The notes: generated by a model from the letters alone, not told the origin. 24,990 bases of DNA from Microbacteriaceae bacterium UBA4731 (GCA_002404115.1 DHJB01000074.1:5562-30551), one strand, 5' to 3'; shown: positions 7,266-14,554, counted from the first letter of the stretch. Numbers and translations are program-made.

Positions 7266-7320
7266 GGACTCAGCGCCTCAGCACTCAGCACCTCTGGACT
7301 CAGCACCTCTGGACTCAGAC
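7266..7320. repeat. 15-bp tandem repeat, about 3.7 copies, at the 3' end of the small gene
   Basis: Units GGACTCAGCGCCTCA (7266-7280), GCACTCAGCACCTCT (7281-7295), GGACTCAGCACCTCT (7296-7310) and partial GGACTCAGAC (7311-7320). The minus-strand stop codon of the gene at 7315-7650 (TGA, 7317-7315) lies in the last unit. Because the period is 15, each unit carries the same TGA in frame. Confidence 0.88.
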
Positions 7321-7650
7321 GAGTTCGTCCCAGCCGTACGCCTGTGCAGGGCCCCATTCGGGGTCGACCACGGGCCTGGGGGAGGACAGGGCCTGGGTGC
7401 GCTTCAGGAGTTCGGACACGAAGTCACTGGTGTCGGGCTCCGCGAGCGTCGAGTCAACCGGGACACTGATGAGTTCGCTGGCCGGGCCGACGACCAACCG
7501 AACGAAAACGGACTTTCCGTCCTTTGTGATCGCTGGAATCGCCACCGACTCGGCCTCATGCCGTTCTCCGAGGGCGGCGACGAAGTCGAGGAGGCCATCT
7601 GCGACCGCGTCGGTCGTCAGGAAGGACTCACCCGCATACGTAATCTTCAT
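7315..7650 (-). CDS. Small conserved-looking hypothetical protein, 111 residues
   Basis: I do not recognise the family. The chosen start (ATG at 7650) gives MKITYAGESFLTTDAV, a plausible soluble beginning; the frame upstream is Arg/Pro/Gly-rich and unlike coding sequence. The protein is acidic, without membrane segments or Cys clusters. Visible features are DGLLDFVAALGERHEAESVAIPAI, a beta-rich core (KSVFVRLVVGPASELISVPVDS) and a C-terminal WGPAQAYGWDELV. The ribosome binding site is weak (GTGGTG region). It lies 81 bases before the HdeD-like gene on the same strand, with a 15-bp tandem repeat between them, and starts 90 bases from a TetR-type palindrome in the divergent region, so it may share that control. 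No function is proposed. Confidence 0.65.
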   Translation of the reverse strand: MKITYAGESFLTTDAVADGLLDFVAALGERHEAESVAIPAITKDGKSVFVRLVVGPASELISVPVDSTLAEPDTSDFVSELLKRTQALSSPRPVVDPEWGPAQAYGWDELV

Positions 7651-7739
7651 CACGACACCACTTTTGCCCCGTCCCTCCGTCTCCGCAAAGGGCTTGCGCG
7701 GAGGCTCGTGAGTGGTATTGCCGGCGCCGCCCGGGGGCC

Positions 7740-7755
7740 TTGACCGCTCGGTCAA
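7740..7755. promoter_or_regulatory. Perfect 16-bp palindrome, likely TetR-family operator
   Basis: TTGACCGCTCGGTCAA is a perfect inverted repeat (TTGACCG, CT, CGGTCAA). This form is typical of operators bound by TetR-family dimers. It covers the -35 box of the promoter at 7740-7768, and a TetR gene lies 500 bases downstream, so autoregulation of the SPW-tetR unit is the simplest reading. Confidence 0.75.
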
Positions 7756-7768
7756 CCGATCCTAAAGT
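7740..7768 (+). promoter_or_regulatory. Promoter of the SPW-protein/TetR unit
   Basis: TTGACC (7740-7745), a 17-base spacer and TAAAGT (7763-7768) form a good vegetative promoter about 50 bases before the start at 7819. The -35 box is one half of the palindrome, so bound repressor would block RNA polymerase. Confidence 0.68.
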
Positions 7769-7818
7769 GAACAGCGACCCCCACAACGGGAGCCAACTCA
7801 CGAAGGAGGTTGGTGTCG

Positions 7819-8172
7819 ATGAAGAGATGGACACGATGGCAGGACTGGGTAGCGGTCGCCGCCGGGCTTTACGCGGCGCTGTCTACGCTCTGGACACCAC
7901 AGTTCGGTTCATCCATGCCAATGATGATTGCCTTGGGTGTCTTGCTCGCTGCCGCGGGAGTATGGAACCTGGCAATGCCCGGTCTGGTCGCCATGGAATG
8001 GGTACAGGCCGTGATCGGTGCGTTGCTTGTGATCTCTCCCTGGGTGGGCAACTACTCCACGAGTGCTGGCGTCGCGTGGACGTCGTGGATTTGCGGAGTG
8101 ATTGGTGTTGTCGTCGGTTTGTGGGCTGTTCAGCCGGCGATGCGGACCCATCAGCACCGGGCCTCCCACTAG
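7819..8172 (+). CDS. SPW-repeat family small membrane protein
   Basis: A 117-residue protein with four hydrophobic segments arranged as two helix pairs, as in SPW-repeat proteins. The second copy has the motif itself (ALLVISPWVGNYS, about residues 67-79 of the protein); the first copy is degenerate (DWVAVAAGLYAALSTLW, where SPW is replaced by STLW). The ATG at 7819 is fixed by a near-perfect AAGGAGGT at 7803-7810. Function of the family is unknown. A strong promoter with a TetR-type operator precedes it, and the TetR gene starts 76 bases after its stop, so it is a probable target of that regulator, perhaps a membrane-stress or drug-response protein (inference). Confidence 0.85.
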   Translation: MKRWTRWQDWVAVAAGLYAALSTLWTPQFGSSMPMMIALGVLLAAAGVWNLAMPGLVAMEWVQAVIGALLVISPWVGNYSTSAGVAWTSWICGVIGVVVGLWAVQPAMRTHQHRASH

Positions 8173-8248
8173 GCACACCAGTGGTGTGGGGGCTGCGATG
8201 CCGCACCCACATCCTGCGTGCCATAGGCATAGCGGAAAGGCCGGATCC

Positions 8249-8881
8249 GTGAAAGATGCGATCGAGGCTCGAACCCGGATTCTCGATGCCGCCGAGCGGC
8301 TCTTCGCCGAGCGGGGATTCGATGCAACCGCGACATCCATCATCGCCGCGACGGCAGGGGTGCCCAAGGGGCTCCTGTTCTACTACTTCCCGACCAAGAA
8401 GGACCTGCTGGCCTCCCTGGTCAGTGAACGGCTTGGTAGCGGCGCTATCGACGCCGGGCCATTGATCCTGCCAGGCAATCCCGTGAAGTCGCTGCTCAAC
8501 CTGAGCGAGAAACTCTTCCAGGTGCGGGCGGCCTCTGACGTCCTGCGCGTGATCGTTTGGCGGGAGGAGCACACGCATCCCGCCGTGAAATCACACCTCG
8601 CGTCCCACCGGCGGGCCCTGCAGGCGACCATCGAGCAGGTGCTCACCGGTAGTTTGCGGGTACAGGTGGCCACGGAGCGGCTGCGCGCCGCCGCGCTGGC
8701 CTGGGCCGCGATCCTGACCACGCGTCCGGCGGCGGATGCCCAGGCCGGGCCGGCTGGGGAAGAGCCGGAGGGGCCGGACGGGCAGGCGCCCGCGCACTTG
8801 ACGCTGTTGGCCGAGATGCTCTGTGCCGGCCTGCTGCACGGCGAGGCTTCATCGCTGCGGGCGGGCCAGGAAACGCGTTAG
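8249..8881 (+). CDS. TetR/AcrR family transcriptional regulator
   Basis: A 210-residue regulator with a standard N-terminal TetR helix-turn-helix at about residues 6-56: ILDAAERLFAERGFDATATS, IIAATAGVPKGLLFYYFPTKKDLL. The C-terminal ligand domain is divergent, as usual, and has a Pro/Gly/Glu-rich insertion (AQAGPAGEEPEGPDGQAP) near its end. The GTG at 8249 is chosen because GGAAAGG ends 8 bases upstream and the HTH then begins at the usual distance from the N-terminus. It follows the SPW gene and probably shares its transcript, giving autoregulation through the palindrome at 7740-7755. The ligand is not predictable. Confidence 0.9.
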   Translation: MKDAIEARTRILDAAERLFAERGFDATATSIIAATAGVPKGLLFYYFPTKKDLLASLVSERLGSGAIDAGPLILPGNPVKSLLNLSEKLFQVRAASDVLRVIVWREEHTHPAVKSHLASHRRALQATIEQVLTGSLRVQVATERLRAAALAWAAILTTRPAADAQAGPAGEEPEGPDGQAPAHLTLLAEMLCAGLLHGEASSLRAGQETR

Positions 8882-8891
8882 AGTCTCCGGG

Positions 8892-9698
8892 CTAATGCAT
8901 CGCCCAGACCATCGCCACCACGGATTGCAGGTTCACTCCGACCGTACCGAGCAGAGCGAAGATCACGCCATAGCAAACGTAGACGGTGACCGGGATGAGC
9001 AGGATCCACTCGCGCAACGACCCGGCTTTGCCGAGGATCGGCACAGCCATGTAGCCGCCCTGGCTCCACAGTTCGTTCAACAGGGGCATCCGCTTCCACC
9101 ATTTCGGCGGCTTCGGCACCCAGGGCCACAGGAGCGGCAGGCCTCCCTTGGTCAGCAGATCGCCCAGCAGGTGCACGCCGTAGCCCAGGGTGAAACAGAC
9201 GACGAACCAGGATTGCTGCTCGGGGGCGAACAGAGCGATGAAGGCCGACACTCCGAAACCGATGAGCCAGGCCAGTGGCCAGGACCCGTTGGACAGGCCA
9301 AGGGCTCGCACGGCGAACGCGATCGCGGCCGCGCTCATCAGGGCCGGGCCGAAGCTGACCGGCTCCGGCCACCAGGCCGGCTGCCAGACAATGAACCCGA
9401 AGCCGGTGGCCAGGAACCACGTGCAAACGAGGGCGAGCACGCTGTGGAGGCCGTGGCGATGCCCTCCGGAGGCACGAGAGATGCCGGAGGTCACGAGCCT
9501 GCCTATCACCGGAATCGACTGTGAGATGGTGGCGGAGTTGTGGTCGGCGTCGGCGAGAAGGGCGGCCCCTGCGCAGAGGAGCGCCCCGGAAACCGTGCCG
9601 ACCGGGGTGACGGGGAAAAGCCCGAGGCCGTGCCCCGCGGTGGCTGTGACAGCGATCCAGGCGGCGGCGCCGGTCATCGCGTGGTGTCCACCCATCAT
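8892..9698 (-). CDS. YdjM-like (DUF457) membrane-bound metal-dependent hydrolase family protein
   Basis: A 268-residue polytopic membrane protein of the LexA-regulated YdjM/DUF457 group. Family marks are histidine and aspartate clusters between hydrophobic helices: MMGGHHAMTGAAAW at the N-terminus, GALLCAGAALLADADHNSATIS, GGHRHGLHSVLAL and LGYGVHLLGDLLTKGG. These residues are the proposed metal ligands, although hydrolase activity is not proven for the family. ATG 9698 (first of two adjacent ATGs) has AGGAG at 9711-9715, a slightly long spacing. A 256-base gap separates it from the CopB gene upstream on this strand, whose hairpin terminator lies in that gap, so it is likely transcribed alone. 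Role unknown. Confidence 0.84.
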   Translation of the reverse strand: MMGGHHAMTGAAAWIAVTATAGHGLGLFPVTPVGTVSGALLCAGAALLADADHNSATISQSIPVIGRLVTSGISRASGGHRHGLHSVLALVCTWFLATGFGFIVWQPAWWPEPVSFGPALMSAAAIAFAVRALGLSNGSWPLAWLIGFGVSAFIALFAPEQQSWFVVCFTLGYGVHLLGDLLTKGGLPLLWPWVPKPPKWWKRMPLLNELWSQGGYMAVPILGKAGSLREWILLIPVTVYVCYGVIFALLGTVGVNLQSVVAMVWAMH

Positions 9699-9917
9699 GA
9701 GCGTCGGGTCTCCTGTCTGTGTGAGCGAAACGACAGGTCATGCCGCTGACGGGATGGCTACCGAGCTTCTTCAAGTGTATGTGTGTGTGTTTTGGCATAT
9801 AGCGCGTGTGGCGCCTGGACCTCGCTTCACACGAAGATGTGCAGAGATTGTTCACGACCGCGATGAATTCATGACTCCCTGCACGACGACTGACCGGGAT
9901 CCTCAGTGGCACCCGTC
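9699..9917. other. Intergenic stretch upstream of the YdjM-like gene
   Basis: No gene seen. It holds an AT-richer patch with a short alternating GT run (about 9777-9792) and a minus-strand TATATG near 9800 that could be a -10 element, but no convincing -35 box accompanies it. Confidence 0.4.
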
Positions 9918-9945
9918 GACCGGGCCGCATCCATGCGGCCCGGTC
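9918..9945 (-). terminator. Perfect hairpin downstream of the CopB gene
   Basis: GACCGGGCCGCAT (9918-9930) and ATGCGGCCCGGTC (9933-9945) are perfectly complementary 13-base arms around two bases. It starts 10 bases after the CopB stop codon. There is no T-run, as is common in high-GC actinobacteria, so termination or mRNA 3' protection are both possible. Confidence 0.7.
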
Positions 9946-9954
9946 GCTCCGTGA

Positions 9955-12003
9955 TCAGCCACCCCGTGGGCCGAGCACGGCCGCCGCACTTGCGGCCGGA
10001 CGCAGGTCGAGCCTGCGGAGGAGCTGGGCGTTGAGGGCGACGACAACGGTAGAGGCGGACATGAGCAGTGCGCCGGCTGCCATGGGGAGCACGAAGCCGA
10101 TCGGCGCGAGCACTCCGGCGGCCAGCGGTACGGAGACAAGGTTGTACCCCGCCGCCCACCACAGGTTCTGCTTCATCTTGCGGTAACCGGCTCGGGAGAG
10201 TTCGATCACCGAGAGGACGGAGCGCGGGTCGTCGCCGGCCAGGACCACCCCGGCAGACGCGATGGCGACATCCGTTCCCGCGCCAATGGCAATGCCGACG
10301 TCGGCCTGCGCGAGCGCCGGGGCGTCGTTCACGCCGTCGCCGACCATGGCGACCCTGCGCCCCTCCCGCTGGAGTTCCGCGACCCTGGCCGACTTGTCTT
10401 CGGGGCGCACCCCGGCGAAGACACGCTCGATGCCGAGCTCCGCGGCAATCGAACGGGCGACCTCCGGCGAATCGCCGGTGATCATGACCACAGGCACGCC
10501 GAGCGCGCGCAGGGCGTCGATCGCCTCCCTGGATTCCGGCCGCACGGCATCCGCCAGGCCCACCGCGCCGACGATCCGGCCATCCGTCATGACGTGGAGT
10601 GCCGTCGATCCGGTTGCCGTCCACCCGCCCGTCGCAGAGATCGGCTGCAGGCCGTGGTGCTCGAGCAGGCGAGGACCGCCCACGCTCACCGAGTGTCCGT
10701 CGACCGTCGCCGTGACGCCGATCGCCGCTCTGGCCCGGAAGTCGGAGGCCGTGGGCACGGTGAGGCCGCGTTCGTGCGCTGCGGCAACGATCGCCCTGGC
10801 CAGCGGATGCTCGCTGTCCACCTCCGCCGCAGCGGCGAGCGCGAGCACCTCGGCCTCCGAGAGATCGCCCTGTGCGATGATGCGCGTCACGACCGGTTCC
10901 CCCTGGGTCAGGGTGCCGGTCTTGTCGAAGAGCACTGTGTCGACCGTGCGCATGCTCTCCAACGCCAGTCGGTCCGTGATCAGGACGCCGCCGCGGGCCG
11001 CGCGCTCCGTGGCTATCGACACGACGAGCGGGATCGCCAGGCCGAGAGCGTGCGGGCAGGCGATCACGAGCACCGTGATGGCGCTGATGACGGCGTCATC
11101 GCGTCGCCCGAGCAGCGTCCACGCGGTCGCGGTGAGCGCCGCCGAGATGAGGGCGAACCAGAACAGCCAGCCTGCCGCCCTGTCGGCGAGGCGCTGCGCC
11201 CGCGAGCTGGAGTTCTGCGCCTGCTCCACGAGGCGTCGGATGCCCGCCAGGGCGGTGTCCTCTCCGATCGCACCCACGCGCACCCGTATGGCGGTGTCCG
11301 TCGCCACCGTCCCGGCGACCACGGGGGAGCCGGGGCCGCGGCTGACCGGCCTGGACTCGCCGGTGATCATGGACTCGTCGACATCCGCCGTGCCCTCGAC
11401 GACCTCACCGTCGGCAGGGACGCGCCCGCCCGGTCGCACCACGACGACGTCGCCGACCCGGAGCTCCGCGGGAGTGACGAGCACGACGCCCGCACCCTCC
11501 ACCCGTTCGGCTTGATCGGGCAGGAGCGCGGCGAGGGAATCCAGGGCGGTGGACGTCTGGGCGAGGGAGCGCATTTCGATCCAGTGGCCGAGCAGCATGA
11601 TCACGATCAGCAGCGCCAGCTCCCACCAGAAGGCGAGCTGGTGGTCCAGGATGCCCAGGCTCGCTCCCCAGGAGGAGAGAAAGCCGACTGTGATGGCAAG
11701 TGCGACGAGGAGCATCATTCCCGGTCGGCGCGCCCGGACCTCGCCGACGGCGCCGGTCAGGAACGGGCGCCCGCCCCAGACGTACATGACCGTGCCGAGC
11801 ACGGGAGAGACCCACGCGAGGCCGGGTATGTCGGGGAGCGGGTAGCCGATGATCATCGCGAACGTGTCGCTGAAGACAACGACCGGAATGGCGAGAACGA
11901 GCATCCGCCAGAAGAGCCGGCGGAACTGCCCGGCATGGTCGCCATGACCCGCGCCCCCGTGGTGCACCGCCGGGTGTGCATGCTCCAGTGTCGCTTCGCT
12001 CAT
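9955..12003 (-). CDS. copB: CopB-type (CPH, P1B-3) copper-translocating P-type ATPase
   Basis: A 682-residue heavy-metal P-type ATPase that would export copper or silver. It lacks an N-terminal HMA domain and begins instead with a His-rich tail (EHAHPAVHHGGAGHGDHAG). Motifs in order: actuator TGES at 214-217, transmembrane metal site ACPHAL with CPH at 316-318, phosphorylated Asp360 in DKTGTLT, SEHP at 398-401 in the nucleotide domain, TGDS at 509-512, GDGVND at 555-560, and the terminal-helix signature MSASTVVVALNAQ. CPH plus a His-rich N-terminus marks the P1B-3 (CopB) group rather than CopA. The ATG at 12003 is chosen because it sits directly after a promoter; no Shine-Dalgarno is visible, which fits a leaderless mRNA. 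A CsoR-like operator lies in that promoter. It is divergent from a YxWxxD lipoprotein gene. Confidence 0.93.
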   Translation of the reverse strand: MSEATLEHAHPAVHHGGAGHGDHAGQFRRLFWRMLVLAIPVVVFSDTFAMIIGYPLPDIPGLAWVSPVLGTVMYVWGGRPFLTGAVGEVRARRPGMMLLVALAITVGFLSSWGASLGILDHQLAFWWELALLIVIMLLGHWIEMRSLAQTSTALDSLAALLPDQAERVEGAGVVLVTPAELRVGDVVVVRPGGRVPADGEVVEGTADVDESMITGESRPVSRGPGSPVVAGTVATDTAIRVRVGAIGEDTALAGIRRLVEQAQNSSSRAQRLADRAAGWLFWFALISAALTATAWTLLGRRDDAVISAITVLVIACPHALGLAIPLVVSIATERAARGGVLITDRLALESMRTVDTVLFDKTGTLTQGEPVVTRIIAQGDLSEAEVLALAAAAEVDSEHPLARAIVAAAHERGLTVPTASDFRARAAIGVTATVDGHSVSVGGPRLLEHHGLQPISATGGWTATGSTALHVMTDGRIVGAVGLADAVRPESREAIDALRALGVPVVMITGDSPEVARSIAAELGIERVFAGVRPEDKSARVAELQREGRRVAMVGDGVNDAPALAQADVGIAIGAGTDVAIASAGVVLAGDDPRSVLSVIELSRAGYRKMKQNLWWAAGYNLVSVPLAAGVLAPIGFVLPMAAGALLMSASTVVVALNAQLLRRLDLRPAASAAAVLGPRGG

Positions 12004-12009
12004 GAAGCG

Positions 12010-12038
12010 AAAATATACCCCATGGGGGTATATGTCAA
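12010..12038 (-). promoter_or_regulatory. CopB promoter, probably leaderless
   Basis: On the minus strand TTGACA (12038-12033), a 17-base spacer and TATTTT (12015-12010) form a near-consensus promoter. The expected start site, 6-7 bases downstream, falls on or next to the A of the CopB ATG at 12003. An alternative -10 is TATATT (12017-12012). Confidence 0.75.
12013..12033. promoter_or_regulatory. CsoR-like copper operator
   Basis: A 21-base dyad, ATATACCCC on the left (12013-12021) and GGGGTATAT on the right (12025-12033) around ATG. It matches the known style of CsoR operators (TATACCCC...GGGGTATA). It fills the spacer between -35 and -10 of the CopB promoter. No csoR gene is in the window. 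Confidence 0.8.
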
Positions 12039-12127
12039 CTGAACGATTCCGGCGCGCATTTCGTGTTCTAGAGAGGGGATAGCACGTGGGAATGAACACA
12101 ACGTTTGGCCGAGGAAAGGATCCGTTG

Positions 12128-12640
12128 ATGAACAGGAACATACTCGTCGGCATCTCGATCGCCGCGCTCAGCATGGCGGCGCTCGCCGGATGTTCGCAAA
12201 CCGGCGGGGCGCCGGGCTACGGTTCGTCTGGAGGCACGCCCTCGTCGACGTCCCAGCCGGCAACGGCCGGCCCGGGCGCGCTGGCCACCGCCAGCAGCTC
12301 GCTCGGAAACATCGTGGTCGACGGCAAGGGAATGACGGTCTACGTCTTCGACAAGGACACACCGAACTCCGGGAAGAGCGCCTGCGAGGGCAAGTGCCTC
12401 GCCCAGTGGCCGGCCGTCACCGCGGCATCCGGCGCACCCGAAGCGAACGGAATTACCGGGAAGCTCGGCACGATCACTCGGACGGACGGGACAATGCAGG
12501 TCACCTTGAACGGCCTGCCGCTCTACCGCTACGCGGGCGACTCGGCCGCCGGTGACGTGAACGGGCAGGGCGTCGCAGGTATCTGGTGGGCCGTGAGTCC
12601 TGCCGGAGCGAAGATCAGCGGGGCGGGCGGGGGCTACTAA
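12128..12640 (+). CDS. YxWxxD-repeat lipoprotein (secreted repeat, COG4315-like)
   Basis: A 170-residue lipoprotein. The signal peptide ends in a lipobox LAGC with the lipidated Cys22, followed by a Gly/Ser/Thr/Pro-rich linker to about residue 58. The domain has the two Yx(FWY)xxD signatures of the family: YVFDKD at 72-77 and YRYAGD at 133-138, plus a conserved CEGKCLAQWP (Cys86, Cys90) and GIWWAVSP near the end. The ATG at 12128 has GGAAAGGA upstream; the in-frame ATG at 12086 would place 14 residues before a good signal peptide. Function of the family is not established; it often occurs with extracytoplasmic signalling or redox genes. Here it is divergent from CopB and its stop overlaps that of the convergent gene by four bases. 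Confidence 0.85.
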   Translation: MNRNILVGISIAALSMAALAGCSQTGGAPGYGSSGGTPSSTSQPATAGPGALATASSSLGNIVVDGKGMTVYVFDKDTPNSGKSACEGKCLAQWPAVTAASGAPEANGITGKLGTITRTDGTMQVTLNGLPLYRYAGDSAAGDVNGQGVAGIWWAVSPAGAKISGAGGGY

Positions 12641-13002
12641 TCCTGACGCTGCCGGACGATCTCGGCGAAGCTCTCGGGCAACACCACATTGGCGGGGGTC
12701 TCCGTGAACAGCGGGGCAACCTCCGCCGGGGTGTACCCGGCGATGCCACAGCCGATCTCCGTGACGAGGAAGCGCAGTTCCGGGTGTTCGGCCGCGAACC
12801 CCAGGAACACGCTCACCTCGCCCTGGAGCGCGGCAAGTCCGCTCATCGTGTCAATCGCGTACGAGCGCCCCTGAAGCCCGTGGCCCTGGCCCCAGACGGC
12901 GCCGAAATTCTCCAGGGCGAATCGGGCGGCGCCGCCGGCGTGCAGGCCGCCGGCATTCGAGCCGAAGACGAAAACCTCGTTCGGTCGCAGATCCCGGATC
13001 AT
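12637..13002 (-). CDS. A1S_2505-like / macro-related small protein, also found in phages
   Basis: A 121-residue soluble protein. The opening (NEVFVFGSNAGGLHAGGAARFAL) and the later GQGHGLQGRSYAI and LVTEIGCGIAGYTPAEVAPLF match a family carried by bacteria and phages that looks related to macro (ADP-ribose binding) domains: glycine-rich loop after a first beta strand, then a second glycine-rich loop. ADP-ribose or NAD-metabolite binding is inferred from this resemblance only. The start at 13002 is supported by AGGAGGGG just upstream. It is a lone gene, divergent from the PAP2 gene and convergent with the lipoprotein gene. No other phage gene is nearby. Confidence 0.75.
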   Translation of the reverse strand: MIRDLRPNEVFVFGSNAGGLHAGGAARFALENFGAVWGQGHGLQGRSYAIDTMSGLAALQGEVSVFLGFAAEHPELRFLVTEIGCGIAGYTPAEVAPLFTETPANVVLPESFAEIVRQRQD

Positions 13003-13021
13003 GATCCCCTCCTGTGACGAA

Positions 13022-13049
13022 TTGACGGATGCTGCAGCGAGCGTACAGC
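13022..13049 (+). promoter_or_regulatory. Possible promoter for the PAP2 gene
   Basis: TTGACG (13022-13027), a 16-base spacer and TACAGC (13044-13049) in the 113-base divergent gap. The -10 match is modest. Confidence 0.35.
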
Positions 13050-13115
13050 GCGGGATGCGCGCGCAGGACGCCAGTGGCAGACTTAGTCACTTCCCGAACG
13101 AAAGAACGGCTCACG

Positions 13116-13847
13116 GTGACCCAGACGACACGCGACCGTCGCTACCTCCATGAGGATGCTCTTCCCGAACAATCCTCGCGGCGCGCGCTTTTGGCCACGT
13201 CTGCGGTGCTCGTCGCCCTCGGCGCTGTTGCCTTCTTCACCGTGCTCAGCGGTGTGCTCGGGCACCAGGGGCTCGCCCTGGCCGACGAGCCGGTGCGCGC
13301 CTGGATGGTCGATCACCGCGCCGCGACGCTCACGGCCATCATGATCGTCATCGCGACAGTGTCCGGACCGGTCGGCATGCCGATTGTCGTGGCCATCTTC
13401 GCCGCCCTCTGGGCCTGGCGGTCCAAGCACCTGTGGCGGGCGCTCGTCCTCGCATTCGCGATGATCCTCGGCATGTCCCTCGCCCTGACAATTGCGCCGA
13501 TCGTCGGTCGGCACCGCCCGCCGGCCGAATTCATGCTGCTCGGCCTCGACCCGTCGTCTTCCTTCCCGTCCGGGCACGTGCTCGGCGTGTCCGACTTCCT
13601 GGTGGTCACCGGGTTCCTCATCTGTTCGCGTGCGTGGAGCGTGCTGAGAGAGGTCGTCTGCGCCGTGATCGCCGTCGTCGGCATTGGCCTCGTGGCCTTC
13701 TCACGGGTCTATCTCGGCTATCACTGGCTCACGGATATGGCGGCTTCCCTGTCGCTGTCCGTGTTCGTTGTGGGCGTTGCGATCGCCCTGGACACGTGGC
13801 GGCCGTTCCGAGCCCGCGAGGGAGTCCGGGTAGCCGCCGCCCGGTGA
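13116..13847 (+). CDS. PAP2-family membrane phosphatase
   Basis: A 243-residue polytopic membrane protein of the type 2 phosphatidic acid phosphatase family, which dephosphorylates lipid phosphates such as phosphatidate or undecaprenyl pyrophosphate. The three catalytic motifs are visible: GRHRPP around residues 131-136, PSGH at 151-154 and SRVYLGYHWLTD at 196-207, with the nucleophilic His203 in the last. Six hydrophobic segments surround them. GTG 13116 gives a usual-length cytoplasmic N-terminus; the frame extends to an ATG at 13029 but that part is Arg/Ala-rich and has no ribosome binding site. The ribosome site of the GTG is modest (GAAAGAACGG). The phosphoribosyltransferase gene starts 33 bases after its stop and may be co-transcribed. 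The exact lipid substrate is not known. Confidence 0.87.
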   Translation: MTQTTRDRRYLHEDALPEQSSRRALLATSAVLVALGAVAFFTVLSGVLGHQGLALADEPVRAWMVDHRAATLTAIMIVIATVSGPVGMPIVVAIFAALWAWRSKHLWRALVLAFAMILGMSLALTIAPIVGRHRPPAEFMLLGLDPSSSFPSGHVLGVSDFLVVTGFLICSRAWSVLREVVCAVIAVVGIGLVAFSRVYLGYHWLTDMAASLSLSVFVVGVAIALDTWRPFRAREGVRVAAAR

Positions 13848-13880
13848 TGGGTCTATCCTCCGTTGCAGATGGAGGGACGC

Positions 13881-14525
13881 ATGTTCCAGGATCGAACCGA
13901 CGCCGGACGCCAGCTCGCCGAGCGGTTGGCTGCACTGGATCTGAAGGACCCGGTGGTGTACGCGCTGCCCCGCGGGGGAGTGCCGGTCGCGGTTGAGGTC
14001 GCCAAGCGCCTCCACGCGCCCCTGGACCTCGTGCTCGTGCGCAAGATCGGCGCGCCCGGATGGCCGGAGGTCGCCCTCGGCGCCGTCGTGAACGGCGAGG
14101 ATGCCCAGACGATCATCAACGAAGACGTCTACGCGGCGACGGGAAGCGACGCGGCCGGCCTCGAACGCGCTCGTCGCCGCGAGTTGGCCGAGATCGAGCG
14201 TCGACGCGTGCGGTACCTGGGTGACCGTCCGCGGGTGAGCCCGCTCGGCCGGGTCGCGGTCATCGTCGACGACGGTTTGGCGACCGGAGCGACGGCCAAG
14301 GCCGCGCTGGCCGCCGTGAAACGTCAGGGGGCCGCGAGAACCGTGCTCGCGGTGCCGGTAGCCCCCGCGGACTCGATCGCGGAGATGCGGCTGGAAGCCG
14401 ACGATTACGTCGTGCTGCACGCGCCGTCGCAGTTCTGGGCGATCGGGCCGTTCTACGACGACTTCCACCAGCTCTCGGACGACGAAACCATCGAACTGCT
14501 GCGCCAGGCCTGGTCGGAGTCCTGA
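13881..14525 (+). CDS. Phosphoribosyltransferase-domain protein
   Basis: A 214-residue type I phosphoribosyltransferase fold. The PRPP-binding loop is clear: VAVIVDDGLATGATA, with DDGLATGAT at residues 130-138. The N-terminal part YALPRGGVPVAVEVAKRL (about 27-44), followed by LVLVRKIGAPGWPEVALGAV, is typical of the stand-alone PRT proteins annotated as predicted phosphoribosyltransferases in actinobacteria, sometimes fused to dienelactone hydrolase-like domains. The nucleobase or other acceptor is not known. ATG 13881 has GGAGGG at 13871-13876; another ATG at 13869 precedes that site. A TATCCT at 13853-13858 could be a -10 box, which would give a very short leader. It lies between PAP2 and the polymerase gene, both on this strand. 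Confidence 0.83.
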   Translation: MFQDRTDAGRQLAERLAALDLKDPVVYALPRGGVPVAVEVAKRLHAPLDLVLVRKIGAPGWPEVALGAVVNGEDAQTIINEDVYAATGSDAAGLERARRRELAEIERRRVRYLGDRPRVSPLGRVAVIVDDGLATGATAKAALAAVKRQGAARTVLAVPVAPADSIAEMRLEADDYVVLHAPSQFWAIGPFYDDFHQLSDDETIELLRQAWSES

Positions 14526-14554
14526 CCTGCCCACCCGCACGGCAGAATGGCAGT

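Noticed and set aside
9777..9792. Alternating GT run, possible Z-DNA or phase-variable tract
   Set aside because: It is short and interrupted, lies away from any coding start, and has no supporting structure around it.
10594..12042. 482-codon plus-strand open frame opposite copB
   Set aside because: All P-type ATPase motifs are on the minus strand; this frame is a high-GC shadow.
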